Of a DNA stretch of 32,645 nucleotides, positions 9,482 to 18,417 are shown piece by piece. Origin of the DNA: Ochromonas danica (lineage: Eukaryota > Sar > Chrysophyceae > Chromulinales > Chromulinaceae); assembly GCA_015146655.1 (NCBI GenBank), contig VKHL01000212.1, forward strand, positions 1 through 32,645. Reading direction: 5' to 3'. Under the pieces are notes generated by a model that did not search any database, was not told the origin of the DNA, and saw only the letters and a list, made by a program, of their open reading frames with translations. Within the stretch, counting starts at the first letter, position 1; every line of letters begins with the position of its first letter. A program made the position numbers and the translations under genes.

Positions 9482-12400
9482 ATGGTCGAGGAGGAAGCAA
9501 CAGCAACAGCAGCAACAGTCAATCTCTCTAAGCTGTGGCAACAATGGCAATGGCAATGGCTTCCGTCCTACCCCATGAGACAAGAAGAAGAAGAAGAAGA
9601 AGAGGTAGAAGAGGAGGAGGCAGGTCTAGTAGAAGAGGAAGTGGTAACAGTAGCAGCAGCAAAAGGAGGGAGAAGGAGGAGGAGGAAGAAGGAACAAGGT
9701 AGTGGTCGAGGTAGTGGTAGTGGTGCTACCCGAGTCAATAGCAGTAGTGGTAGCAATGGGTATAGTAGCAGAGGTAGTGCTAGTTGCAGTAGTAATGGTA
9801 GTGGAGGGTGGTGGTGGTGGTGGTGGGTAAACTACCCTTTTCCTACTACCACTACCTTCTCTAGTGCAGAACTTCAACAAGACTTCATCAACTTCAAAAG
9901 GGCGAGATTTAGTCTTCAAAATCAGACTTTTGTCTTCTCTCTCATTGTGACAGTGTGCGCTGTGCTCTATTGGGTAACAGCCTTTCGACATGTTAAAGAC
10001 AAAGTCTTTCCTGGGGTAGTGCTAGCCATGACTTTCCTCTTCACTATCCCTATGCTATGGTATCTTGTGCTACATTATCGCTACCCTGAGGTAGTGAGAA
10101 GGTGGTGCTGGGAAGGGGTCACTACCTCTACCACTACCACTACCTTAGGGGGTGTAGAGAGCACTACCTTAGGAGGTGTAGTAACGGCTACTACCCCTGC
10201 TGCTAGCATGATGATTGTACCTTCTAGCTACTTTGAACTAGCCGTTGCTATCTGTCTTCTCCTCAACCTCTACCTCATCGTGCTGTTACGAGGTAGTGCA
10301 GGCTATTGTCATCGCATGTCCTTCTATGCTATCTGGACATGTACCCCTCTAGTTGAAGGTAGTTACGGTATAGCCGTTGACAGTCATGTCTGCATGGTCG
10401 CACTACCTTGTCTGCTCTACCTCCTCCTACCTACCCTCTCTACCTCCTTCCTTCATAGTAGCTACCTCATCAATCTAGCCGTTAGTATCGTGACTATCTA
10501 CCTCACCAACGGCTACTTTTCTATCCCTTGGGTAGTCCTACTCTACCTCTGCACTACCTTGCTCTACCTCACTGTGCACAGTCTGGTAGTAGAGCTCTAC
10601 CTCGTGACGAGAGAGAAGGAGAGGGTAGTGGGTAGTGAAGAGGGTAGTCGGGTAAGACAAGCTGAGGAAATGCGTAACATGATAGGTAAGATAGCACACG
10701 ACCTGCGCACACCGCTAGTAGCCTTCAACTATGGCCTAGAAGTCATGCAAGTGACGATCGAGCAGTTAAGAGCTACCCAACAAGAAGTGTTGATGCAGTA
10801 TGAAGAAGACTACCTGTTACATCATCACTACCATCAGGTAGGAGGAGCAGGAGGAGGTAGTGGTGGAGGAGGAGGAGAAGGTAGTGGTGGAGAGGTAGTG
10901 TGGGAGAAGAAGAACGAAGGAGAGGAGGTAGTGAAGAGTGGTGTAGTAGGAGGAGGAGGAGAAGGGAAGGGTAGTATTATTACGATGCGTGAGATTGGTG
11001 GTGGTGTAGGAGGAGCAGGTGAGGGTAATGGTAATGGTAGTAGCTGCTATTACTACCCCTGGAAGAAGCAGTCAGCAGGCGAAGAGAAGGTAATGACACT
11101 AGTCAATCCAGCCTCCTGCTCTCCTCCTCCTCCTCCTGCTGCTGCTGCTACTACCTCCTACTCTATGTCACCTACCTCAGCGTTGCTACCCTTCCTCCAC
11201 CGCCAGGAACGAGAACAACAACAAGCACTCGCTGCGTTGAGTACCTCGACCATCGACTACCACAGAGAGACGACTACCCACCCCCCGCACCTCCTCCTCC
11301 ACCACCCTCACCACACTACCGCTACCCACTACCTCTTACCTACCGCTCCAGATGGTAGTCCTCTCTCTTCACCGTGTGGTCATCCCTGTACTACCTGCTC
11401 GCACTACCATCACTACCCTTACCACTACCCTCCTGCTCCTCCTCCACCACCTCCTCCTCCTGCTCCTCCTACCATCGATCTCTACTCCTACCTCTCCTCA
11501 TTAGATGATCTTTCTATGGCATTAGAAGGCATGGAACAATCTCATTTACAACTCATGATGATCATTGATCGATGTATGGACTACCACAAGCTGTCACACC
11601 ACCTCACACTGCTACCCAAACACACACCTACCCATGTTCAACATGTACTTGAAGTTGTCTTGAACTATGTGCACAAGACGGTAGCCTGTGCACAGGTCAC
11701 GGTAGAACACTGTGCACACCACCACCACCAGCAACAGTGTGCAGGAGGTAGTGGTAGTGGTAGTGCACAGGGGGTAGTAGACCTGTGTGTGCTAACAGAC
11801 AGAGGATGGCTACAAGACAACTTGTTGTGTCTCGTTAGCAATGCTATTCGATTCTCTTCGCCTAGATCGCCTATTATCTTGAGAACAGTAGTCTGCTACC
11901 TTGTCACTACTGAGGTAGGAGGAGGAGGAGGTGGTGGAGCAGGAGGAGGAGGAGGGAGGGGTAGTTACTATATAGTCGATGAAGAAGAGAAGAAGGAGGT
12001 GGAGCAGGAGGAGGAGGTAGAAGAAGAGGAGGAGGAGGAAGGTAGTGGTGGTAACGGTAGTCATCTACCTCCTCCTCCTCCTTCACTACTCAATGAGTGG
12101 CAGAGTAGCTACTACCTCGACACTACTACTACCACTACCCAACAACACCCTGCTACCACTACCACTACCTCGACTACTACTAACAAAAAGGGTAGTGGTA
12201 GCAGGAGGAGGAGGAGTGGTGATAGACTACCACCCACCACTACCACTACCTCCCCACCTCCTCCTACTACTACTACTACTACTACCCTTCCTCCAGGTAG
12301 CAAGAAGATGATTCGCTTCGAGGTAGAAGACTTCGGCATCGGCCTCACTGAAGCACAACTACCTTCTCTCTTCCTCGCACCGGAAGGTAGTGCTGTGCGC

Positions 12401-14998
12401 ACGGTAGGAGGTGCAGGGCTAGGGCTATACTGTCTAGCGGAAAGGGTAAAAGCATTGGGAGGAGAGTATGGAGTGCTAGCTAAGAAGATGATGAAGGGTA
12501 GTGGTAGCAGTGGTAGTGGAGGAGGAGGAGGTAGTGGTGGTAGTGGTAGCAGAGAGGGAGAGGTAGTAGTGCTACCTTCGAGAAGGTCAGGGAAGATGTT
12601 TCGATCGGGTATGGATGGTATTGAAGTGGTGCATTGTCATTCTTCTGTTAAGTTAACGGTAGGAGGAGGAGGAGGAGGGAAGGAGCAGCAGGAGGAGGAA
12701 GTGGTAGTAGATAGAGGTAGTAGTACTACCTTTACTACTGTAGGAGGAGGAGGGATGATGCCTGGTAGCACTACTACTACCTCTCCTCCTCCTGCTACTA
12801 GTGGTAAGATGAAACGGCTGGGCTCAGGGTTAGGCCCCGGTACAATCTTCTGGTTCATGATACCCTATGAAGCCGTTACTACCTCCTCCTCTGCCTCCTC
12901 CTCCTCCTGCTGCTCCATCAACTCTCCTCCTCCTGCTACTACTACTAGCCACTACCTCCACCACAGTCCTTTGGGTAGCATCACTAGCAGTCGTGGTACA
13001 CCCTTTCGAAGAGGTAGTGGTGGTGGAGGAGGAGGTAGTGGTAGTCTTGGTAGTGCTACCCCTTCCTCCTTGAAGGTTATTAGGATGCGCGGGACAAGTG
13101 GGTACTTCAACTCTCTCGGTGAGTTAGGCCCGATTAGTAAGCAGTTAGGACTAGACAATTGCCCTCCTATTGATGAGTCGCTAGAAGCATTTTTGAGAGA
13201 GACCGCCTCGGAGGTAGTGGAGGAGGAGGTGGTGGAGGAGGAGGAGGAGGAGGTGCGGAGTGTTGATACGGTAGAAGGTCATCAAGGGTCAGTGGTAGAG
13301 ATTGATCTTGAAGATGATGAGATCTTTGCCTTTCCTAGTCAAGAAGATCTATCCTCTTGTCATAGTGGAGGAGGAGCAGGAGGAGGAGGAGGGCAGGTAG
13401 TGGTAGCAGGAGGAGGAGGAGAAGGGGTAGAAGAGAATGGTAGTAGTGTCTATAGTGGGAGTGTGCAAGTGTTCACTTCTCCTCTACCTCGACCTACTAG
13501 TCAATCTTCTATAGCCTCTTGGACCTCCTCCTCCTCCTACCACCCCTCTCCTCCTCCTGCTGCTACCACTACTACTACCACTGCTACTACTACCCAGTCA
13601 TCTCCTGCTCTCAGCACAGTAGCGAGAATCTCTCCCATGCCTGGTAGTCGAGACAGACTACCCACTCCTCCTCCGCCTCCTCCTCCTCCTCTTGGAGGTG
13701 TGGTAGCAGCAGCAGCAGGAGGAGGTAGTAGTGGTAGTATCACTACCAATCTTCGTCCTACCCCTTCTTTCATCCTGCGCACGAAGAAGACACACTCACT
13801 AGACAATGCTGACCTACCCTCCGCTTCCTCCTCCTCCACCACCACCAGTGGTACTACCCCTCCTCCTCCTCCTCCCAAGCTACGAGTGCTAATCGTGGAT
13901 GACTCTCTACTCATCCTCAAGATGCTCAAGATGATGTTCCTTAGCAAGGGACATGAAGTGGTAACAACAACGAATGGCTGGGAGGCACTGGAGATGATCA
14001 GAGAGGTACTTGACTACCACTACCACCACCCCGCTACCACTACCTCAAACACTACCTCAGTAGTGGTAGCACCAGCACCCTTTGATGCAGTGCTAGTAGA
14101 TATTCAAATGCCTATTATTGATGGCTTGGATACCATCAGAGAGTACTACAAGCTACTTGCTACCTACCCTAACACTACCTTGAACACTACCTTTCCTCCC
14201 ACTCCTCCTGCTACTACTACCACTAGTAGCAGTACTAGTGCTCCTCCTCCTGCTACTACTACCACTACCTCTTCAGTCTTTACCTTCTTGGAGGAGAGAG
14301 GTAGTGGTAGTGGTGGTAGTCGACACGTAGTAGGAGGCTGTGCTTCTTATGATAGTACCCACCCTGCTGCTACTACCATTACCAAAGGTAGTGGCGGGGG
14401 AGGAGGAGGAGTGGGTAGCAGTAGTACTACTACTACCAGAGAGCGAGAGATTCTTCTACTACCCTCTCCCTCATCACAAGGTAGTGGTAGTGGTAGTAGT
14501 AGCACAGCGAGCACCCCCTCGTCCACCTCCTCGTTTCGCCCAATGATCGTCGCAATGAGTGCTAACGCGGACTCTGTCACTATGCAAGAAGCGTTAAGAG
14601 TAGGAGCTGATCACTTCCTACCCAAACCTTTTGATTGGGATACCTTCTATACTGTCTTAGAGAAGTATCGTCAACCTTATCATTATTATACCTTACATCG
14701 AAGATTAGTTAACTATCATCATGTAGGAGGAGCAGGAGGAGGTGGTGGAGGAGGAGGAGGTAGTAGTAGTGGTAGTAGAGAGAAGAGGAGTATGGCTGTT
14801 AAGATGTTGATGGGTGGTAGTGGGGAGGGTAGTACAGCAGCAGGAGGTGGAGGAGGAGGTACTAACAGTAGCAATCCATCTCCTCCTCCTCCTCCTCCTA
14901 CCACTACTATCACTAGCAGTACTAAAGCTACTAAAAGTAGTGGTAGTGGTAATAACAATATCAATAATACTATCAATACTGGTAAGAAGACATCATAG
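9482..14998 (+). CDS. Multi-pass membrane hybrid histidine kinase with C-terminal receiver domain, 1838 aa
   Basis: Two-component sensor kinase: autophosphorylates a histidine and passes the phosphate to its own receiver aspartate. Single exon; the ATG at 9482 follows an in-frame stop. Residues 1-145 are low complexity, including six Trp in a row. About six membrane helices follow: ~150-168, 174-198, 248-270, 301-322, 328-346 and 348-375. The H-box is KIAHDLRTPLVAF with H406; the second DHp helix (SHLQLMMIIDRCMDYHKLS) ends near 702. The ATPase domain has N-box DNLLCLVSNAIRF (N787), G1 EDFGIGL (D950), G2 GGAGLGL (976-982) and G3 GTIFWFMIP (1120). The receiver has VDD (D1473, D1474), phospho-acceptor D1540 in VDIQMP, S1693 and K1715 in LPKPF. 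All key residues are present. Long Gly/Ser/Thr/Pro/Glu inserts lie between these motifs. No recognisable ligand-sensing domain was seen beyond the membrane region. Confidence 0.93.
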   Translation: MVEEEATATAATVNLSKLWQQWQWQWLPSYPMRQEEEEEEEVEEEEAGLVEEEVVTVAAAKGGRRRRRKKEQGSGRGSGSGATRVNSSSGSNGYSSRGSASCSSNGSGGWWWWWWVNYPFPTTTTFSSAELQQDFINFKRARFSLQNQTFVFSLIVTVCAVLYWVTAFRHVKDKVFPGVVLAMTFLFTIPMLWYLVLHYRYPEVVRRWCWEGVTTSTTTTTLGGVESTTLGGVVTATTPAASMMIVPSSYFELAVAICLLLNLYLIVLLRGSAGYCHRMSFYAIWTCTPLVEGSYGIAVDSHVCMVALPCLLYLLLPTLSTSFLHSSYLINLAVSIVTIYLTNGYFSIPWVVLLYLCTTLLYLTVHSLVVELYLVTREKERVVGSEEGSRVRQAEEMRNMIGKIAHDLRTPLVAFNYGLEVMQVTIEQLRATQQEVLMQYEEDYLLHHHYHQVGGAGGGSGGGGGEGSGGEVVWEKKNEGEEVVKSGVVGGGGEGKGSIITMREIGGGVGGAGEGNGNGSSCYYYPWKKQSAGEEKVMTLVNPASCSPPPPPAAAATTSYSMSPTSALLPFLHRQEREQQQALAALSTSTIDYHRETTTHPPHLLLHHPHHTTATHYLLPTAPDGSPLSSPCGHPCTTCSHYHHYPYHYPPAPPPPPPPPAPPTIDLYSYLSSLDDLSMALEGMEQSHLQLMMIIDRCMDYHKLSHHLTLLPKHTPTHVQHVLEVVLNYVHKTVACAQVTVEHCAHHHHQQQCAGGSGSGSAQGVVDLCVLTDRGWLQDNLLCLVSNAIRFSSPRSPIILRTVVCYLVTTEVGGGGGGGAGGGGGRGSYYIVDEEEKKEVEQEEEVEEEEEEEGSGGNGSHLPPPPPSLLNEWQSSYYLDTTTTTTQQHPATTTTTSTTTNKKGSGSRRRRSGDRLPPTTTTTSPPPPTTTTTTTLPPGSKKMIRFEVEDFGIGLTEAQLPSLFLAPEGSAVRTVGGAGLGLYCLAERVKALGGEYGVLAKKMMKGSGSSGSGGGGGSGGSGSREGEVVVLPSRRSGKMFRSGMDGIEVVHCHSSVKLTVGGGGGGKEQQEEEVVVDRGSSTTFTTVGGGGMMPGSTTTTSPPPATSGKMKRLGSGLGPGTIFWFMIPYEAVTTSSSASSSSCCSINSPPPATTTSHYLHHSPLGSITSSRGTPFRRGSGGGGGGSGSLGSATPSSLKVIRMRGTSGYFNSLGELGPISKQLGLDNCPPIDESLEAFLRETASEVVEEEVVEEEEEEVRSVDTVEGHQGSVVEIDLEDDEIFAFPSQEDLSSCHSGGGAGGGGGQVVVAGGGGEGVEENGSSVYSGSVQVFTSPLPRPTSQSSIASWTSSSSYHPSPPPAATTTTTTATTTQSSPALSTVARISPMPGSRDRLPTPPPPPPPPLGGVVAAAAGGGSSGSITTNLRPTPSFILRTKKTHSLDNADLPSASSSSTTTSGTTPPPPPPKLRVLIVDDSLLILKMLKMMFLSKGHEVVTTTNGWEALEMIREVLDYHYHHPATTTSNTTSVVVAPAPFDAVLVDIQMPIIDGLDTIREYYKLLATYPNTTLNTTFPPTPPATTTTSSSTSAPPPATTTTTSSVFTFLEERGSGSGGSRHVVGGCASYDSTHPAATTITKGSGGGGGGVGSSSTTTTREREILLLPSPSSQGSGSGSSSTASTPSSTSSFRPMIVAMSANADSVTMQEALRVGADHFLPKPFDWDTFYTVLEKYRQPYHYYTLHRRLVNYHHVGGAGGGGGGGGGSSSGSREKRSMAVKMLMGGSGEGSTAAGGGGGGTNSSNPSPPPPPPTTTITSSTKATKSSGSGNNNINNTINTGKKTS

Positions 14999-15884
14999 TT
15001 ATCACAGCTGTAAAGCAAGGTAGTGCAATGTAGTGGTAGTGTAGTGTAGTGTAGTGTAGTGTACAATGGGTAGTTTAGTATGATGGTGAAGTAGTAGTAG
15101 ATGTAGTATTATTGTAGTGTAGAGAGACAATAGAATGAGGTTACTAACCAATATCACTTACTACTATAACTATACAGTATATATACTACCACTACTACCA
15201 CTACCTCTACCTTAGTCTTAACATCACCTACCCTCCCCTATCCTAGTAGTATATACTAGTATGTGCTACAGTATATACCCTTTGTCAGTCAGTTAGTTAG
15301 TTAGTTAGTGTTAGTCTATACTATAACTATGCTATAACACTCTACTATAACTATAATTATACTCTATTATACCATACCATAACTATAACTATAACTATGC
15401 TATAACACTCTACTATAGCTGTTACTATACTCTACTATAACTATAACTATAACTATACTGTATTATACTATAACTGTAACTATACTATATTATACTATAC
15501 TTGTACTATAACACAGATCACCCTATAGTCTAGTCTAATCATAACAATAAGAATAACAGTAATGATAATAGATGATAGTGATGATGATGATCTTCTAGTC
15601 TCTGTTAGTCTAGGAGAAGCTGTCATGACGTTGTCCCTTCTATTACCTTCTAGTTGCTAGTAGACAGACTGTCTGTATAGTCTATATGGTGTGTGTGTAT
15701 GTGTGTGTCTATGTGTTTGTGTGTGTGTTCTAGTGGGTAGTAGTTTAATACACCTAGTAGTAGAGGTAGACATGATATGATTCAATACAATACTATACAT
15801 ACTATACTATGCGGTTCCTTCTCATGCCCTCATCATCATCGTCATCTTCCCTCTCTCTCCATCTTATACAAGTGATGGACTAAT
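14999..15884. repeat. Convergent intergenic region, part 1: GTAGT and ACTATA tandem repeats
   Basis: Downstream of the kinase stop. A (GTAGT)n run lies at about 15037-15063. About 15310-15510 is a degenerate minisatellite of ACTATAACTATA words with a repeated segment TATGCTATAACACTCTACTA at about 15327 and 15397. A GTGTGTGTATGTGTG tract lies at about 15690-15730. No gene was seen. Confidence 0.75.
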
Positions 15885-15892
15885 TGATTGAT

Positions 15893-15994
15893 GATGATAG
15901 ACGATCATTGGACATGAACTTTGTCAATTGATGATAGACGATCATTGGTCATGAACTATGTCAATTGATGATATACGATCATTGGACATGAAAA
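15893..15994. repeat. 37-bp tandem repeat, 2.8 copies
   Basis: Copies start at 15893, 15930 and 15967, each beginning GATGATAGACGATCATTGG (the third has TATAC). Copies 1 and 2 differ at two positions. The third is cut off after ATGAA, 28 bp in. The core GATCATTGG.CATGAA is the best-conserved part. Confidence 0.9.
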
Positions 15995-16928
15995 TTGATA
16001 TTTTGGTTTTGCTTTTTCTTCCTTCCTTAGACTACTTCGGTTTTACTCTACAGCATTGAATCGAGTCTTTCTCGTCGACTTCTTCTTTGAGTCTTCTTCT
16101 TCTTCTTCTTCTTGGAATGAATGATTGTAAATGACACTTGTTGTTTTGATGATGATGATGCTAATGATGATGTCATGGTAAAGAATGTGATTCTACTACT
16201 AGTAGTAATAAGAGATCATCCACTCCTTCGTTTTCTATTGTACTATTGTTGTAATTGGTAACTCTTAATTAGTCAGTCAGTTGAGTATTATGTATGCTAC
16301 ATTAGTTAGTAGTCATGTCTGTCAATAGTGATGTTGTTACTGTTTGTTCATTAGTGATAGTAGACTAGTGATGACTACTGACAAGTAGGTCTACTAGTGG
16401 ATTGGTTTCTTTGTTGTTGTTATGTTCGACTGCAGTCTTGTCTTCTAGTCAACGAGCTATCATTCGTTCATTCATTCATTCGTTCATCTTGGTCCATTGT
16501 TGATCAATGGAATGAATTGTGATGACAATGTCAAATGTTGCCATGAATGAATGAGATGGGAAGAGTTAGAGACTGTCTCCAAACAAAACAAACAACACCC
16601 TTCAATCACCTAGTCATCATCATTGTCATGGTAAAGTGGATGGTGAACGAGTTAGCTACAGCAACTAACTAGACTATTCTCACTGGACTAGTTTGATATG
16701 TTGGAGAGAGTTGTCATGGAGTAGTTCAGTTTAGGGCATTAGCTAGCATGGTTGACTAATGGCAAGTAACTAAGTTTCATGATGATAATAAAGCAGACAG
16801 TAGCATTATTCATTAGAGAGCATTAATTAGAGTAGATGACAGACTAGCAGTAGAGTAGTACATGAAGATGTCCCTCTCTCTCTTCTTCTCCCTCTTCTTG
16901 TTGTTATTGATGATAAGACGTCACAATC
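15995..16928. other. Convergent intergenic region, part 2: no gene found
   Basis: Contains a (TTC)n run near 16096-16113, ATTCATTCATTCGTTCATC near 16463-16485 and scattered GATGATGATG, but no credible reading frame or RNA gene. It lies between the 3' ends of the kinase (+) and the protease (-), so terminators/poly(A) signals for both should fall in 14999-16928. Confidence 0.6.
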
Positions 16929-18321
16929 TTACTCATCATCTTCATCACTACCGAGGGTAGCACTGCGATCTCTCAGGGAAGAGTGACTGTCTCCCACAGA
17001 TAGACCAGGAGGTGCGCTACCACTTCCACCACTACCACGACCTCCTCCACTATTGTAATACGTGGTACCTGCTGCGGCTGCTGCGATCGCGTCTGCAAAA
17101 GTTGCTGTAGGAAGAGGAGGAGGAGGAGGAAGAGGTTCAGTTTGGATGCGGTACTCCTCATCCAGAGCATCTTCATCGAAGTCTTGGATTCGTCCACCCA
17201 CACAGCGTACACTGTTGTCATCGATGGAGTCTTCATCCTCCTCTTCTTCATACCCTCCTCTACCTCTTGTTCCATTACCATAGCCATAGTTATCCACATC
17301 ATCATCGTCGTCATCATCATTTCCCAATGCGGTATGAGATAGTCGATGTATTAGTGAGGATGCAGAGTAGGCAGAGGTAGTACTACTACCAGGAGGGGGA
17401 GGGGGAAGGTCGTCATCATCATCCATACCCACACTTCCTCTTCCTACACCACGTGTTCCAGATACTACTTCTACATCTGATTGTAGGATATAGAGTAATC
17501 GTGGAGAAGGATCACGTGGGATTAATGCATTAGAAGTGGATGAGGAAGCAGCAGCATTAGATGATATCTTTGCCCAGCCAGTCATTGGTGGCAGACGATC
17601 ACTACCAAACCACAACCACAACAACCGCATGGATTAGGAAACACAGATCTACTACTGCACAAAAAGCAAAGAGAGAGTGATAACCTCACCTGTGTTTAGC
17701 AGGAGCGAAGTAGAAGTCAATGTCATTCTTCGTTCCAGGTTCACATCCAGGTGGAGTGATAGAGATAAACCATTGATAACCACCATTTTGTAATGAGCAT
17801 TTATATAATGTCAATCGATCAAGAGAAGATGCTGCTGATGAAGTAGAAGAGGTAGCAGTAGTAGTAGCAGTTGTTGCCATTGAAACATATCGTTGATAGT
17901 AACCAGCAGCATTCTTAATTGCTTCAAATTCATAATCTCCATTGACTAATGAACAACCTGCACCTTCTACACGAATGATTGTCTCACGTACACGTTCTTC
18001 TTCCTCTTCTGTGAGGATAGCACCAGGTCGTAACTTCAGCATACCTTTCACTGTCATGATACGACTATCTTCCTTAGCTAGACCTTGTAAGAGGGTAACC
18101 AAGGAGGTAGAGGTAGAGGTCGCGGTAGAGTTGGAAGAAGAGGGAAGAGGTGAGGTAATCAAGTCTTGTAAAGCAGCTACATATCGTTCACACAGGTAGT
18201 GCTTATTGTAATCATTGGCTCGACACATGGAAGGCTTCACCCTATTATTATCATCATCATCATCGTCGTCGTCATTGCAAAACATAACAATTAGTTGGTT
18301 AGTTGTTATAGTTGTAGTTAG

Positions 18322-18381
<60 letters not shown>

Positions 18382-18386
18382 ATGTA

Positions 18387-18417
<31 letters not shown>

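Noticed and set aside
9568-14580. Many open frames antisense or out of frame to the kinase gene (for example 9991-9626, 13947-13537, 15066-14719)
   Set aside because: They translate to homopolymeric Val/Leu/Pro/Thr/Gly runs caused by triplet repeats; the plus-strand frame carries every kinase and receiver motif.
17602-17689. Alternative acceptor GTGCAG for the last protease exon
   Set aside because: It puts the exon in a frame that meets a stop after about 25 codons, whereas the TTTGGTAG acceptor keeps phase, adds PPMTGW as in the first VNG-Y copy, and leads to a 223-residue tail.
18242-18285. Poly-Asp start (MFCNDDDDDDDD) of the fourth protease exon frame
   Set aside because: Lies upstream of the AATAATAG acceptor that joins in phase with the main exon, so it is intronic.
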